A stretch of DNA of 52,870 bases from Shewanella sp. SR44-3 (GTDB lineage Bacteria; Pseudomonadota; Gammaproteobacteria; Enterobacterales; Shewanellaceae), in NCBI RefSeq assembly GCF_014163735.1, contig NZ_JACJDV010000022.1, positions 1 through 52,870 on the forward strand, given 5' to 3'. The notes under the pieces are model-generated. The model made no database searches and was not told the DNA's origin. It saw nothing but the letters and a program-made list of their open reading frames with translations. A program made the translations under genes and the position numbers. Below, piece after piece: positions 7,843-16,234 of the stretch (position 1 is its first letter; each line of letters opens with the position of its first letter).

Positions 7843-9051
7843 ATGCTACATATTAAACCCATCATTTCGAGTTTACTGCGCAGTAAAAGTGGCCCGGTAT
7901 TATTGCTAGTTCAGATAATTTTATCTGTCGCTATTGTGGCTAATGCAAGCTTCATTATTCATGAGCGCATCGCCTTAATGCAGCGTGATTCAGGTATCGC
8001 CGAGGAAGAAGTACTGACCTTCAGCCTGTATAACTTCGATGAGCGCATCGACAACGCGCTGCAAAATAAGCAAGATCAGCGCATTCTTGCCGCACTGCCC
8101 CATGTACAGGCCGTGACATCCACCAATATGATCCCCTTAAGCGGTGGTGGTTGGTCTGATGTTTATGTTGATAGCCCAGATAAAGACACAGGTAAGAGTA
8201 CGCCAAACTTTGCTTTTTACTTAGGTAATGAGCAGATGCTAGACACCTTAGGGCTCAAGCTGATTGAAGGGCGCAACTTTGCTACTGAAGAAGTGCTGTA
8301 TAACTTAACGGATGTGGGCGCACAGGCGATTGTCTCACAGCCTTTGGCAAAAGCCTTTTGGGGGGATGAATCTCCCGTTGGTAAGATCATGTATCAAGGG
8401 ACTAACAGCATAAAAATTGTTGGCGTAGTTGATAAATTACAGGGCGCTTGGGTTGATCACGATAATTTTGAATACAGCGTGATCCAAAACGTTGATTTTG
8501 GCGGTGACAGCAATAACAAGTCCTATATGCTTAGGGCTAAAAAGCAATATATTCCTGAGCTTAAAGAGGCCATCGTTAAGGCGCTGCATCAAGAAAATCC
8601 TAATCGAGTCATTAATCAGATCCAAACCGTTGCCGAATATAAGGCAAGCTCTTATCGTCACCATGAATTAATGGTGGCAGTGCTTACCTTGATGGTGGTG
8701 TTATTACTGCTGATCACCTCCCTAGGTTTAACCGGTATGGTGATGTTCAACATCCAGCGCCGTACTAAACAGATTGGCACCCGCCGTGCTTTGGGGGCAA
8801 AAAAACGCGATATTATCAGTTATTTTATGCTGGAGAATTACCTGATTTGCCTCGTTGGTGGTGTGCTTGGGGGGTTACTCGCCATACAGCTTGGACAGCA
8901 ATTAATGGCAATCTACAGCTTGCCTATGCTGGAGTGGCAGTATCCTGCGCTAACCTTAGTGGGTTTATTAATTGTGACAAGCCTTGCGGTAATAGTGCCA
9001 GCAACAAAGGCGGCGAATATTTCTCCGGCCATTGCGACCCGCAGTGCTTAG
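7843..9051 (+). CDS. FtsX/MacB-type ABC permease, second subunit
   Basis: The ATG at 7843 follows AAGGGGG with good spacing and lies 10 bases after the first permease. The 402-residue protein repeats the same layout: a span at about 16-38, a periplasmic domain, then spans at about 280-305, 335-360 and 370-395, with RRTKQIGTRRALGAKKRDI as the cytoplasmic coupling signature. It closes the operon; a strong terminator follows 36 bases later. Both permeases lack an ATPase domain, unlike fused MacB. Confidence 0.9.
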   Translation: MLHIKPIISSLLRSKSGPVLLLVQIILSVAIVANASFIIHERIALMQRDSGIAEEEVLTFSLYNFDERIDNALQNKQDQRILAALPHVQAVTSTNMIPLSGGGWSDVYVDSPDKDTGKSTPNFAFYLGNEQMLDTLGLKLIEGRNFATEEVLYNLTDVGAQAIVSQPLAKAFWGDESPVGKIMYQGTNSIKIVGVVDKLQGAWVDHDNFEYSVIQNVDFGGDSNNKSYMLRAKKQYIPELKEAIVKALHQENPNRVINQIQTVAEYKASSYRHHELMVAVLTLMVVLLLLITSLGLTGMVMFNIQRRTKQIGTRRALGAKKRDIISYFMLENYLICLVGGVLGGLLAIQLGQQLMAIYSLPMLEWQYPALTLVGLLIVTSLAVIVPATKAANISPAIATRSA

Positions 9052-9087
9052 CATTAGTTGCACAGGCCAATAGCAGAGCACCACTGT

Positions 9088-9126
9088 AAAAGCCTAATAA
9101 AATCTAGGTTTTATTAGGCTTTTACT
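9088..9126 (+). terminator. Terminator after the efflux operon
   Basis: A 15-bp perfect stem (AAAAGCCTAATAAAA with TTTTATTAGGCTTTT, 9088-9102 and 9109-9123) and a 6-base loop. It separates the pump genes from the regulator pair. Confidence 0.92.
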
Positions 9127-9201
9127 CTGTGTTAGGCTACGTTTAGCCGTTTTAATTTTCATAACTTAGATTCACTAATACAGATAAATCAATAGGATAA
9201 A

Positions 9202-10710
9202 ATGGATAACATCCTCATCGTTGATGATAACCCATCGATATGCAGCGCCTTAGCCTTAATGCTAGATATTCATGGCTATCAATGCGTAACTTGCCATGGG
9301 CCAGAAGCGGCGTTAGAAATTATGGGGCAGCAAAACATCAGCCTGGTCATTCAAGACATGAACTTTAGCCGCGACACAACCTCTGGCGAAGAAGGTAGAG
9401 CGCTGTTTTATGCACTAAGGCAAGCCCAAGCGGATGTGCCGATTATTTTAATGACGGCCTGGACCCAATTAGAAACCGCAGTCGAGTTAGTTAAAGCCGG
9501 CGCCGCCGATTACATGGGCAAACCATGGGATGATGCCAAGTTGATTAATAGCGTCACTAATCTACTGGCAATTTATCATTTATCTAGAGCTAACCAGCAG
9601 CTTAGCCGCGCAGATGCGCAGCGGATGGCGTCTATCACTAAAGGGGAGTTGTGTGGGTTAATTTTTGCCAGTGGCGCAATGCAGCGCTGCGTTGATTTAG
9701 CGCTGCAAATCGCTCGCTCAGATGTCTCAGTGCTGATAACCGGCCCTAATGGTGCGGGTAAAGATAAAATTGCCGATATTCTCCACGCCAATTCCCCCTT
9801 AAAAGATAAACCCTTTATTAAAGTTAATATTGGCGCCTTGCCGATGGATTTATTAGAAGCTGAGCTTTTTGGCGCAGAAGCGGGGGCTTTTACTGGGGCA
9901 ACCAAAGCCAGAATTGGCCGCTTTGAGGCTGCCGATGGCGGTACGTTATTCTTGGATGAAATCGGTAACTTACCTTTGTCTGGGCAAGTAAAATTATTAC
10001 GGGTGCTGCAAACCGGTGAGTTTGAGCGCCTTGGCAGTCATCAAACCCGTAGGGTCAATGTGCGGGTACTCAGCGCCACCAATGCCAACTTAGCTGAAGA
10101 TATTGCTAAGGGGCTATTTCGTGAAGATTTATTCTATCGCTTGAATGTTATTGAGCTTAAGTTGCCACCATTGCATGAGCGTATTGATGATGTCTTGCCC
10201 TTGGTGCAACACTTTGTCGGTCAAGAGGTGAGCTTGAGTAAGCCCGCCCAGCTTGCACTGCTTAATTACACTTGGCCGGGGAATGTGCGCGAATTAGAAA
10301 ATGCCTGTAAAAGAGCCGTATTGCTAGCGCCTTCAAGCTTATTGACGGCGGCTGACTTTGGGTTTTCAGGGGCTGAGTTACCTAATCATTTGCAAAGTAC
10401 AGCTGTTGAGGGCTCTGTTTTTCAGGGGATGGGTCTTCAATCATCAAACCTTCAAGCTCCAGTTCCTATTCTTACTCCAGCGTTGCAAGATGTCGAAGCC
10501 CAGCATAACGAAGCGCTGGATAATGAAGCGCACTATAACGAGCTACAGCCCCAAATAGCATCAAACCCACAAATAAGCCAAGTGGATATTGAACTGGCGC
10601 TGGTGGAGCATAAAGGCGTGATAGCGAGAGTGGCGAAATCATTGGGTCTCAGCCGTCAGGCGCTGTATCGGCGCATGGAGAAATTTGGCATTCAGGTGAC
10701 TAAATCATGA
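9202..10710 (+). CDS. NtrC-family sigma-54 response regulator of the efflux locus
   Basis: A 502-residue enhancer-binding protein. The receiver domain (1-120) has acidic residues Asp8-Asp9, phospho-acceptor Asp52, Thr85 and Lys107. The AAA+ domain (about 150-385) has Walker A GPNGAGKD (181-188), the sigma-54 contact loop GAFTGA (228-233) and Walker B GGTLFLDE (246-253). The C-terminal Fis-type helix-turn-helix (about 465-500) reads RVAKSLGLSRQALYRRMEKFG. A 55-residue Q/N-rich linker (about 400-455) between AAA+ and DNA-binding domains is longer than usual. The gene overlaps its kinase by 4 bases. Its most likely target is the sigma-54 promoter at 4152, through the GTGTCCG palindromes. Confidence 0.92.
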   Translation: MDNILIVDDNPSICSALALMLDIHGYQCVTCHGPEAALEIMGQQNISLVIQDMNFSRDTTSGEEGRALFYALRQAQADVPIILMTAWTQLETAVELVKAGAADYMGKPWDDAKLINSVTNLLAIYHLSRANQQLSRADAQRMASITKGELCGLIFASGAMQRCVDLALQIARSDVSVLITGPNGAGKDKIADILHANSPLKDKPFIKVNIGALPMDLLEAELFGAEAGAFTGATKARIGRFEAADGGTLFLDEIGNLPLSGQVKLLRVLQTGEFERLGSHQTRRVNVRVLSATNANLAEDIAKGLFREDLFYRLNVIELKLPPLHERIDDVLPLVQHFVGQEVSLSKPAQLALLNYTWPGNVRELENACKRAVLLAPSSLLTAADFGFSGAELPNHLQSTAVEGSVFQGMGLQSSNLQAPVPILTPALQDVEAQHNEALDNEAHYNELQPQIASNPQISQVDIELALVEHKGVIARVAKSLGLSRQALYRRMEKFGIQVTKS

Positions 10711-12062
10711 CGCGCGGTTCAGGTTCTTCGCCAATGCGTAAACAGCCGCTGTTTAGACTATCCATAGTGCAAAAGATGATGTTGATAAGCCTGCTTGCCA
10801 GTGTGTTTGGTTTTTTGCTGGCCGCCATAGTATGGCTTTACGCTCAAGGTGATTTTTTGGTCGTCGGCGTGGTGGCCGCAATGCTTGCCAGTAGCTTAAT
10901 GGCGTGGTACCTCAGTCGCTCGTTTTCTCAAAGTTTAGCCGCACTGGAAGTGGGCCTGCTTAACTTTAAAGATAATGATTTTAGTGTTTCTTTGAGCGCC
11001 CAAGGGGAGGGCGATTTTGATAATTTAGCTCAGCTTTATAATCAGGCGGCCGCGCAATTACGCAGTGAGCGGCAATTTATTTATCAGCGTGAGTTGCTAC
11101 TTGATAAAGTGATTCAAAATTCACCCAACGTGATGCTGCTCCTCGATACAGAGCTACGAATTGTCTATGCCAACACAGCTGCAAGGCAGTTATTGCACCA
11201 AGGCCAGCTTGTAGAAGGCTTGAGTCTAAAACAGCTGTGCGCCAGTTTAGCCCCAAATTTTGCTGAGTTTTTACTCGGGGATAAAGAAGGCTTGTTTTCA
11301 TTAGGAGAGGCAGAACCCGAAACTTGGCATATAAGTCGAGGAAGATTTAGCCTTAATAATCAAGAGCATAATCTTATTTTGCTTAAACAGCTAACCCGTG
11401 AGCTTAACCGCCAAGAAGTGGCGGTATGGAAGAAGGTTATTCGCATTATCAGCCATGAGCTGAATAACTCAGTGGCCCCCATTGCCTCCATGGTAAACTC
11501 TGGGCGATTACTGACCCAAGGTATTGATAAACCACAACTTAAACTTATTTTTGATACCATAGAAAACCGCACTTCGCATTTGAGTGAATTTATCTGCCAT
11601 TATGCCCATTTTGCTAAATTGCCTTTGCCGCAACGCAGGCTGGTGGATTGGCACAGTTTAACCGCACAATTGGGCCAGCATTATGGCTTTAGCCTCAAGG
11701 GTGACTTACCACAAACCCCAAGTTATCTGGATACCATGCAGTTAGAGCAGGTACTGATTAATCTGCTTAAAAATGCCCATGAATCAGGCTCAGCCTTTGA
11801 TGCGGTAACGCTTTCTATTACTGATATGGCACTTCCGCAATCGGGGGTCACGGTATGCGTTGAAGATGCTGGCAGTGGCATGTCGAGTGAAGTGCTAGAG
11901 CAGGCCTTATTGCCTTTTTATTCCACTAAGCAGTCGGGCACAGGCTTAGGTTTGCCCCTGTGCCGAGAAATTGTTGAAGCTCATGGCGGGCGCATAAGTT
12001 TGCAAAACCGCCAGCCTCAAGGATTAAAGGTCAGCCTGTGGCTGCCTAATGAAGATGCATAG
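10707..12062 (+). CDS. Sensor histidine kinase paired with the NtrC-type regulator
   Basis: A 451-residue NtrY/NtrB-like kinase that overlaps the regulator stop (ATGA). It has two membrane spans (about 24-46 and 50-68) with only a few residues between them, then a HAMP-like linker, a PAS-like domain (about 130-225), phospho-acceptor His250 in IISHELNNS, the N box VLINLLKNAHESG, G1 VEDAGSGMS and G2 GTGLGLPLC. The near absence of an external loop means it likely senses something within or at the membrane, or the state of the pump. This resembles kinases linked to ABC exporters that respond to membrane-active compounds. Confidence 0.9.
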   Translation: MTRGSGSSPMRKQPLFRLSIVQKMMLISLLASVFGFLLAAIVWLYAQGDFLVVGVVAAMLASSLMAWYLSRSFSQSLAALEVGLLNFKDNDFSVSLSAQGEGDFDNLAQLYNQAAAQLRSERQFIYQRELLLDKVIQNSPNVMLLLDTELRIVYANTAARQLLHQGQLVEGLSLKQLCASLAPNFAEFLLGDKEGLFSLGEAEPETWHISRGRFSLNNQEHNLILLKQLTRELNRQEVAVWKKVIRIISHELNNSVAPIASMVNSGRLLTQGIDKPQLKLIFDTIENRTSHLSEFICHYAHFAKLPLPQRRLVDWHSLTAQLGQHYGFSLKGDLPQTPSYLDTMQLEQVLINLLKNAHESGSAFDAVTLSITDMALPQSGVTVCVEDAGSGMSSEVLEQALLPFYSTKQSGTGLGLPLCREIVEAHGGRISLQNRQPQGLKVSLWLPNEDA

Positions 12063-12117
12063 CCGGAGTCACAAAGTGGGTTATAATTACATTTTTCTAC
12101 GCTAACTTGTTGTTTCT

Positions 12118-12831
12118 ATGAAAACTAGCTTAAGTATCCGTGCTTATACCAAGCAGCTAAATTGCCATATTCATGATAGCTATCATCAACTGGTATTACC
12201 GTTGCAAGGGAATATTCATATTGATATGCACGGTTTCATTGGTAAGGTAACAGTTGGTGAGTGTGTTGTTATCCCTAAAGGAGTCGCTCATGGATTTAAT
12301 GCCGATGAAGTGGCACGTTTTATCGTCGCTGATTTGGAGATGTTGCCCGCTCATTTGATCAATAACAGCTTAGCTGTTTTTTCAATCACCCCGCCTTTAC
12401 TTAGCTTCATTAATTTTGTCCAGAGGCAACTTGAGTATCAAGTAGATCAAGCTATTGAAGACTCAATGATGAATACCTTCAACCTACTGTTAGAGCAACA
12501 AGAATTAGTTCAATCTGTTGACCCACGTATTCGAGTCGTACTCGCGACGATCGCCGAAAAACTCGAAACACCCCTCACGATTATTAATTTAGCTGAAGCT
12601 GCTTACTTGAGTCCTACACAGTTCAAAAAACTGTTTAAAGATAACGTAGGGACAAGTGTTCATAAATACATCACTTTGCAACGAATGGAAAAAGCTAAAG
12701 CATTACTCTCTCACACGGATCTCCCCGTACAGTTAGTTGCTGACCGCGTTGGGTATACTGATCTTTCAGCCTTCAGCCGCAGGTTCTCAATGCACTTTGG
12801 TGCATCACCAAGGGAATTTTCTCGAACTTGA
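12118..12831 (+). CDS. AraC-family transcriptional regulator
   Basis: The 237-residue protein has an N-terminal cupin-like ligand domain (about 10-90, HDSYHQLVLPLQGNI and GECVVIPKGVAHGF). Its C-terminal double helix-turn-helix (about 140-235) reads NLAEAAYLSPTQFKKLFKDNVGTSVHKYITLQRMEKAKALL and VADRVGYTDLSAFSRRFSMHFGASPREF. The ligand is unknown. It stands 109 bases ahead of a co-directional EamA exporter, so local control of that exporter is likely. Confidence 0.9.
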   Translation: MKTSLSIRAYTKQLNCHIHDSYHQLVLPLQGNIHIDMHGFIGKVTVGECVVIPKGVAHGFNADEVARFIVADLEMLPAHLINNSLAVFSITPPLLSFINFVQRQLEYQVDQAIEDSMMNTFNLLLEQQELVQSVDPRIRVVLATIAEKLETPLTIINLAEAAYLSPTQFKKLFKDNVGTSVHKYITLQRMEKAKALLSHTDLPVQLVADRVGYTDLSAFSRRFSMHFGASPREFSRT

Positions 12832-12940
12832 CTAAGATAGTCTGATTAAGCCACTATTCCGTCCTTTTAGCAAAAAAATCTGCGTTAATTTTTATTATGC
12901 TTGCATCCAACTAAAGGCCATTATCTAGGGTAAAGCCAAC

Positions 12941-13852
12941 ATGTGGAAAAATAGCTTCAGCACTCATTCATTTGGCATTTTGTCTATATTGTTTGCCGCA
13001 GCCCTATGGGGAACCACTGGCGCGATAGCAAGCTTAGCACCCGATATTAGCTCACTCGCAATTGGTGCATTTTCGATAGGAGTGGGTGGCATATTACAGG
13101 CATGTTTATCACTTAAACAGCTCCGAAGTGACTTTGGGAAGATCTTATTGCATAAAAAGAAGTTATTTATTGGTGTGATAGCATTAACTATCTACCCATT
13201 AGCTTTTTATTCGTCAATGAAATTTGCTGGTGTGGCAATCGGCACTGTTATCTCTATCTCTACAGCGCCATTCTTTTGTGTCTTATTAGAGCGTCTATTC
13301 GGCAAAGAGCAAAAAATCACCAAGCAGTGGTTAAGTCGTTTTTTCATTGGAGTCGCAGGTATTATTTTATTGGTGACGTCAGAATCTGCCACTGTGGATC
13401 ATGCAGTTCAAGATATGAAGTCGTTTGGTGTCTTATTGGGTATAGCCGCAGGTTTGACTTATGCAACTTATTCATGGGTTGCTAAAGCTATGATTGATAG
13501 TGGCATTCAGTCGCAAGCCGCGATGGGGAGTCTCTTTGGTTTTGGTGCCATGTTGTTGCTACCAACGCTTTTTATTAATGGAGATAACCTGTTTTCTTCA
13601 TCGACTAATGTAATAGTTATTGTCTATATGGCATTGATCCCAATGGGGTTAGGTTATATCGCTTATGGCTTTGGCTTGAGATTTGTGACTGCAAGCAGTG
13701 CTAATGTACTTACGTTATTTGAGCCGGTTGTTGCTACTGTTCTGGCTATTGTTATTGTGGGTGAGCACATTGCTTTAATTGGCTGGGGTGGAATTGTGTT
13801 AATTCTTACCTGCTTGTTGCTTCAATCATGTAACAGCTCAACTTCATATTAA
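12941..13852 (+). CDS. EamA-family (drug/metabolite) transporter
   Basis: A 303-residue inner-membrane protein with about ten hydrophobic spans arranged as two EamA repeats (residues about 12-145 and 160-298). LFAAALWGTTGAIASLAP in the first repeat and PLAFYSSMKFAGVAIGTVISISTAPFF are typical of the family. The second repeat ends with SANVLTLFEPVVATVLAIVIVGE, a standard EamA signature. Members export amino acids, metabolites or drugs; no substrate can be assigned. Its AraC neighbour suggests induced expression. Confidence 0.88.
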   Translation: MWKNSFSTHSFGILSILFAAALWGTTGAIASLAPDISSLAIGAFSIGVGGILQACLSLKQLRSDFGKILLHKKKLFIGVIALTIYPLAFYSSMKFAGVAIGTVISISTAPFFCVLLERLFGKEQKITKQWLSRFFIGVAGIILLVTSESATVDHAVQDMKSFGVLLGIAAGLTYATYSWVAKAMIDSGIQSQAAMGSLFGFGAMLLLPTLFINGDNLFSSSTNVIVIVYMALIPMGLGYIAYGFGLRFVTASSANVLTLFEPVVATVLAIVIVGEHIALIGWGGIVLILTCLLLQSCNSSTSY

Positions 13853-14035
13853 AATGAAGAGCCTCGTTTTCACTTTACATAAGCCTTAAAAATGAAGCAC
13901 TATTCATTTTTGTTTCTTTTTATTGGTATTAATTCGTCAGAATTTGTTGTGCAGATTTTATGCTAACTGCGTAGTACTAGTACACAATCTCTATACCAAG
14001 GTTAGTTTAAAAAAATTTTCAAAGGGAGTTTGATT

Positions 14036-14341
14036 ATGCGAAAAGAGTTTAAGTTTACGGTTAAAGAGCATGAAATTAAGGTCACCAATTCATGGTTCCA
14101 CGGGATGAAGCTTTATGTCGGTGGAGAGCTGCGAGATTTTGATAAAAGCCTTACCGCAAATGGAAAAATTGCACTTCTATCTGCAAAGCTTGGTGAGTTT
14201 GGTGTTTTAGAAATTTATCCTTCATCGTTATTCACTATTGAAGTAGATGCTTATTTAATAAAAGGTAGCGAAAATATGCATGTATTTAGTTCAAATAAAC
14301 GTCTTAGCTTAAAAGAGCAAAGGCTAGCAAAAGACATCTGA
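14036..14341 (+). CDS. Small conserved-looking protein of unknown function
   Basis: The ATG at 14036 follows AAAGGGAG (14021-14028) and gives 101 residues; an in-frame TTG at 14030 is too close to that site. The product has no signal peptide or membrane span. It looks mostly beta-stranded (KEFKFTVKEHEIKVTNSW, KLYVGGELRD, KIALLSAKLG, FGVLEIYPSSLFTIEVDAYLI) with a basic tail. I do not recognise a named family. Codon use is like its neighbours. It stands alone between the exporter and the converging RiPP cluster. Confidence 0.75.
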   Translation: MRKEFKFTVKEHEIKVTNSWFHGMKLYVGGELRDFDKSLTANGKIALLSAKLGEFGVLEIYPSSLFTIEVDAYLIKGSENMHVFSSNKRLSLKEQRLAKDI

Positions 14342-14425
14342 TATTACAGACTCGAATTCAGATAATCCGCGCAATTGCGTCTTAATTGCAAATGCTAAAT
14401 AATCCTGAGAACAGGTGTCTTTAGT

Positions 14426-15241
14426 CTAACTCACTTCCACACTGCGTATGATCCCCATGCTGAACCAAGCTTGCAGGGCTTGTAATACTTTCATGGGGGC
14501 GAGCTGTTCATCGTGAAATTCGAGCATGAGTTCGCATTGGCTGGCAAAGTTTTCCCCTCGAATAAAGCCTTGTAGTAACAGTAATTGCTCCTCAGTTAAG
14601 GAAATAAACTCGGTTAAACGGCCAGTTCCACGCCATAGCAGCCAGGCTCGTCTGGATTGATATTCCGGTGTGGGTGGCGTCTTGGCTTGTTTTAATGCCT
14701 GCCAAGATTCAACGGCATTACTGTTGCAGATAAAAATTTGCACACTGGGGTGAAACCGCAGGCGGCAACTTGGCCAGTGCTCTGGGGCTATGCCTTGCAG
14801 CTCAGCAAAGCTTGATCTTTGACTGTCTGCTGCATCGAAGGCATTCAGTAAACGGCGCTCGAAACGAGCGAGATCAGCCAAAATAGGATACTGGCCAAAA
14901 AATGCATCTTGCTGTAAAAAATCAGGCAAAGCATCACAAAATTCCCGCAAGGAGCGAAATCGAGATGGGTGAGCTTGAGTGTATTCGAGGGCGAGTTTAT
15001 CGAAGAGTTCATCGCCAAGGTAAAGCCCAAGCATTTGATGATCGGTTTCCATGGTTTCTTTTAAGCGCATTCGATACGCATTCGCATAAATCTGCATTCG
15101 CACGTCGGCGCTAATGCCGTGTTGATTGACTATGCGAGCCTGAAAAGCCGTTACTGCGGGCTCTGAGGCGGTAGGACTGTTGGGATCTGCGCTTAGCAGG
15201 TAGTCCATAAATTGCTGTTGCAGTTTGGCAAGTTCACTCAT
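14426..15241 (-). CDS. bufC: DUF2063 partner protein of the MNIO RiPP enzyme (BufC-like)
   Basis: The 271-residue protein has an N-terminal DUF2063 domain (about 1-95: LAKLQQQFMDYLLS, then VNQHGISADVRMQIYANAYRMRLKETMETD) and a C-terminal domain (about 150-265) with WLLWRGTGRLTEFISLTEEQ. In known DUF692 systems this protein binds the precursor and presents it to the oxidase. Its ATG lies inside the end of the DUF692 gene (8-base overlap), so the two are translationally coupled and probably form a complex. It is the last gene of the minus-strand unit; no DoxX-like fourth gene follows. Confidence 0.88.
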   Translation of the reverse strand: MSELAKLQQQFMDYLLSADPNSPTASEPAVTAFQARIVNQHGISADVRMQIYANAYRMRLKETMETDHQMLGLYLGDELFDKLALEYTQAHPSRFRSLREFCDALPDFLQQDAFFGQYPILADLARFERRLLNAFDAADSQRSSFAELQGIAPEHWPSCRLRFHPSVQIFICNSNAVESWQALKQAKTPPTPEYQSRRAWLLWRGTGRLTEFISLTEEQLLLLQGFIRGENFASQCELMLEFHDEQLAPMKVLQALQAWFSMGIIRSVEVS

Positions 15242-16130
15242 GACATCTGACTCGCTGATGGCTAGCTAAGCGTGAGCGCTGTAATTGAGGATTATTTGGC
15301 AACGTCAGGTTCGCCATCTCTTGTGCTTGACGTAACTCTTGATAGAGAGCTGGAAAATCAGGAATATTAGCATCTCTTTCTATCATAGTGCTCACCGGAC
15401 CAAAGCGTTTTAAGGCTGCTTGATATAAGGCCCAAACACTGGTGGGAATATCATGATCGTGAGTGTCTATCACATAATCACCATAATCACTGTGGCCGGC
15501 TAAATGAAACTGTTGTACTCGCCGTGGATTGATGCTTTCAAGGTAGACTAATGGATCAAAGTGATGATTACGGGCGCTAACATAAATGTTATTGATATCT
15601 AACAAGATTAAGCTGTCTGCCTCGTCACAAACGCGGCTTAAAAACTCCCATTCATTCATGGTGGAGTCCTTGTAGGATAAATAACTCGAGACGTTTTCCA
15701 GCAAGATCCGCTGGCCTAAAAAATCTTGTACTTGGGCGACGCGCTCTGCCACGTGTTTAACGGTTTCTTCGGTGTAAGGCAGTGGCAATAAGTCATGGCT
15801 ATTAATGCCGTGAATTGACGTCCAGCAAATATGATCTGAGATCCATTTAGGCTGAATATCATTGCTGAGTTTTTTAAGGGCTTTTAAGTAATCCATATCT
15901 AAAGGATCGGTACTGCCGATGGACATAGACACGCCATGCATCACAACGGGATACTGTTCGCTAATAGCTTCAAGGTAATACCTAGGTTTACCCCCTGCTA
16001 CCATATAGTTTTCACTGAGCACTTCAAACCAGTCAACATCAGGTTGCTGTTGCAGAATATGCTCAAAATGATCGGTTCTTAGGCCTAATCCAAATCCGAG
16101 AAAGGGGGCTGTAATGGCATTGTCAGCCAT
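15234..16130 (-). CDS. bufB: DUF692 multinuclear non-haem iron oxidase (MNIO), RiPP maturase (BufB-like)
   Basis: A 298-residue TIM-barrel enzyme of the family that modifies peptide cysteines in an oxygen- and iron-dependent way (relatives include MbnB, TglH and the bufferin enzymes). Conserved metal-site candidates are visible: Glu40 in LSENY, His65 in VMHGVSMSIG, His100 in ISDHICW, Glu145 in LLENVSSY, Asp178 and Asn181 in LLDINNIYVSARNH, His209 and His213 in FHLAGHS, Asp222/His224 in DTHDHD, and Glu251 in MIERD. The gene follows the precursor by about 100 bases containing a hairpin, and overlaps its DUF2063 partner by 8 bases. Family assignment is firm; the exact product is inferred. Confidence 0.93.
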   Translation of the reverse strand: MADNAITAPFLGFGLGLRTDHFEHILQQQPDVDWFEVLSENYMVAGGKPRYYLEAISEQYPVVMHGVSMSIGSTDPLDMDYLKALKKLSNDIQPKWISDHICWTSIHGINSHDLLPLPYTEETVKHVAERVAQVQDFLGQRILLENVSSYLSYKDSTMNEWEFLSRVCDEADSLILLDINNIYVSARNHHFDPLVYLESINPRRVQQFHLAGHSDYGDYVIDTHDHDIPTSVWALYQAALKRFGPVSTMIERDANIPDFPALYQELRQAQEMANLTLPNNPQLQRSRLASHQRVRCHE

Positions 16131-16191
16131 GAATACTCCTTTATAAATATTAGCACCAGTTCTAATGAAAATGGCCTAACTAGCTGAAAGA

Positions 16192-16225
16192 CCTTGCCTG
16201 CGCAGGGCATGTTGCGCAGTCAAGG
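16192..16225 (-). promoter_or_regulatory. Intercistronic hairpin between RiPP precursor and maturase genes
   Basis: On the minus strand CCTTGACTGCGCA pairs with TGCGCAGGCAAGG (13 positions, one mismatch) around an 8-base loop. It begins 9 bases after the precursor stop and is followed by only a weak T stretch. It probably works as a partial terminator or mRNA-stabilising stem that keeps the precursor in excess over its enzymes. Confidence 0.7.
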
Positions 16226-16234
16226 ACAAGTGGC

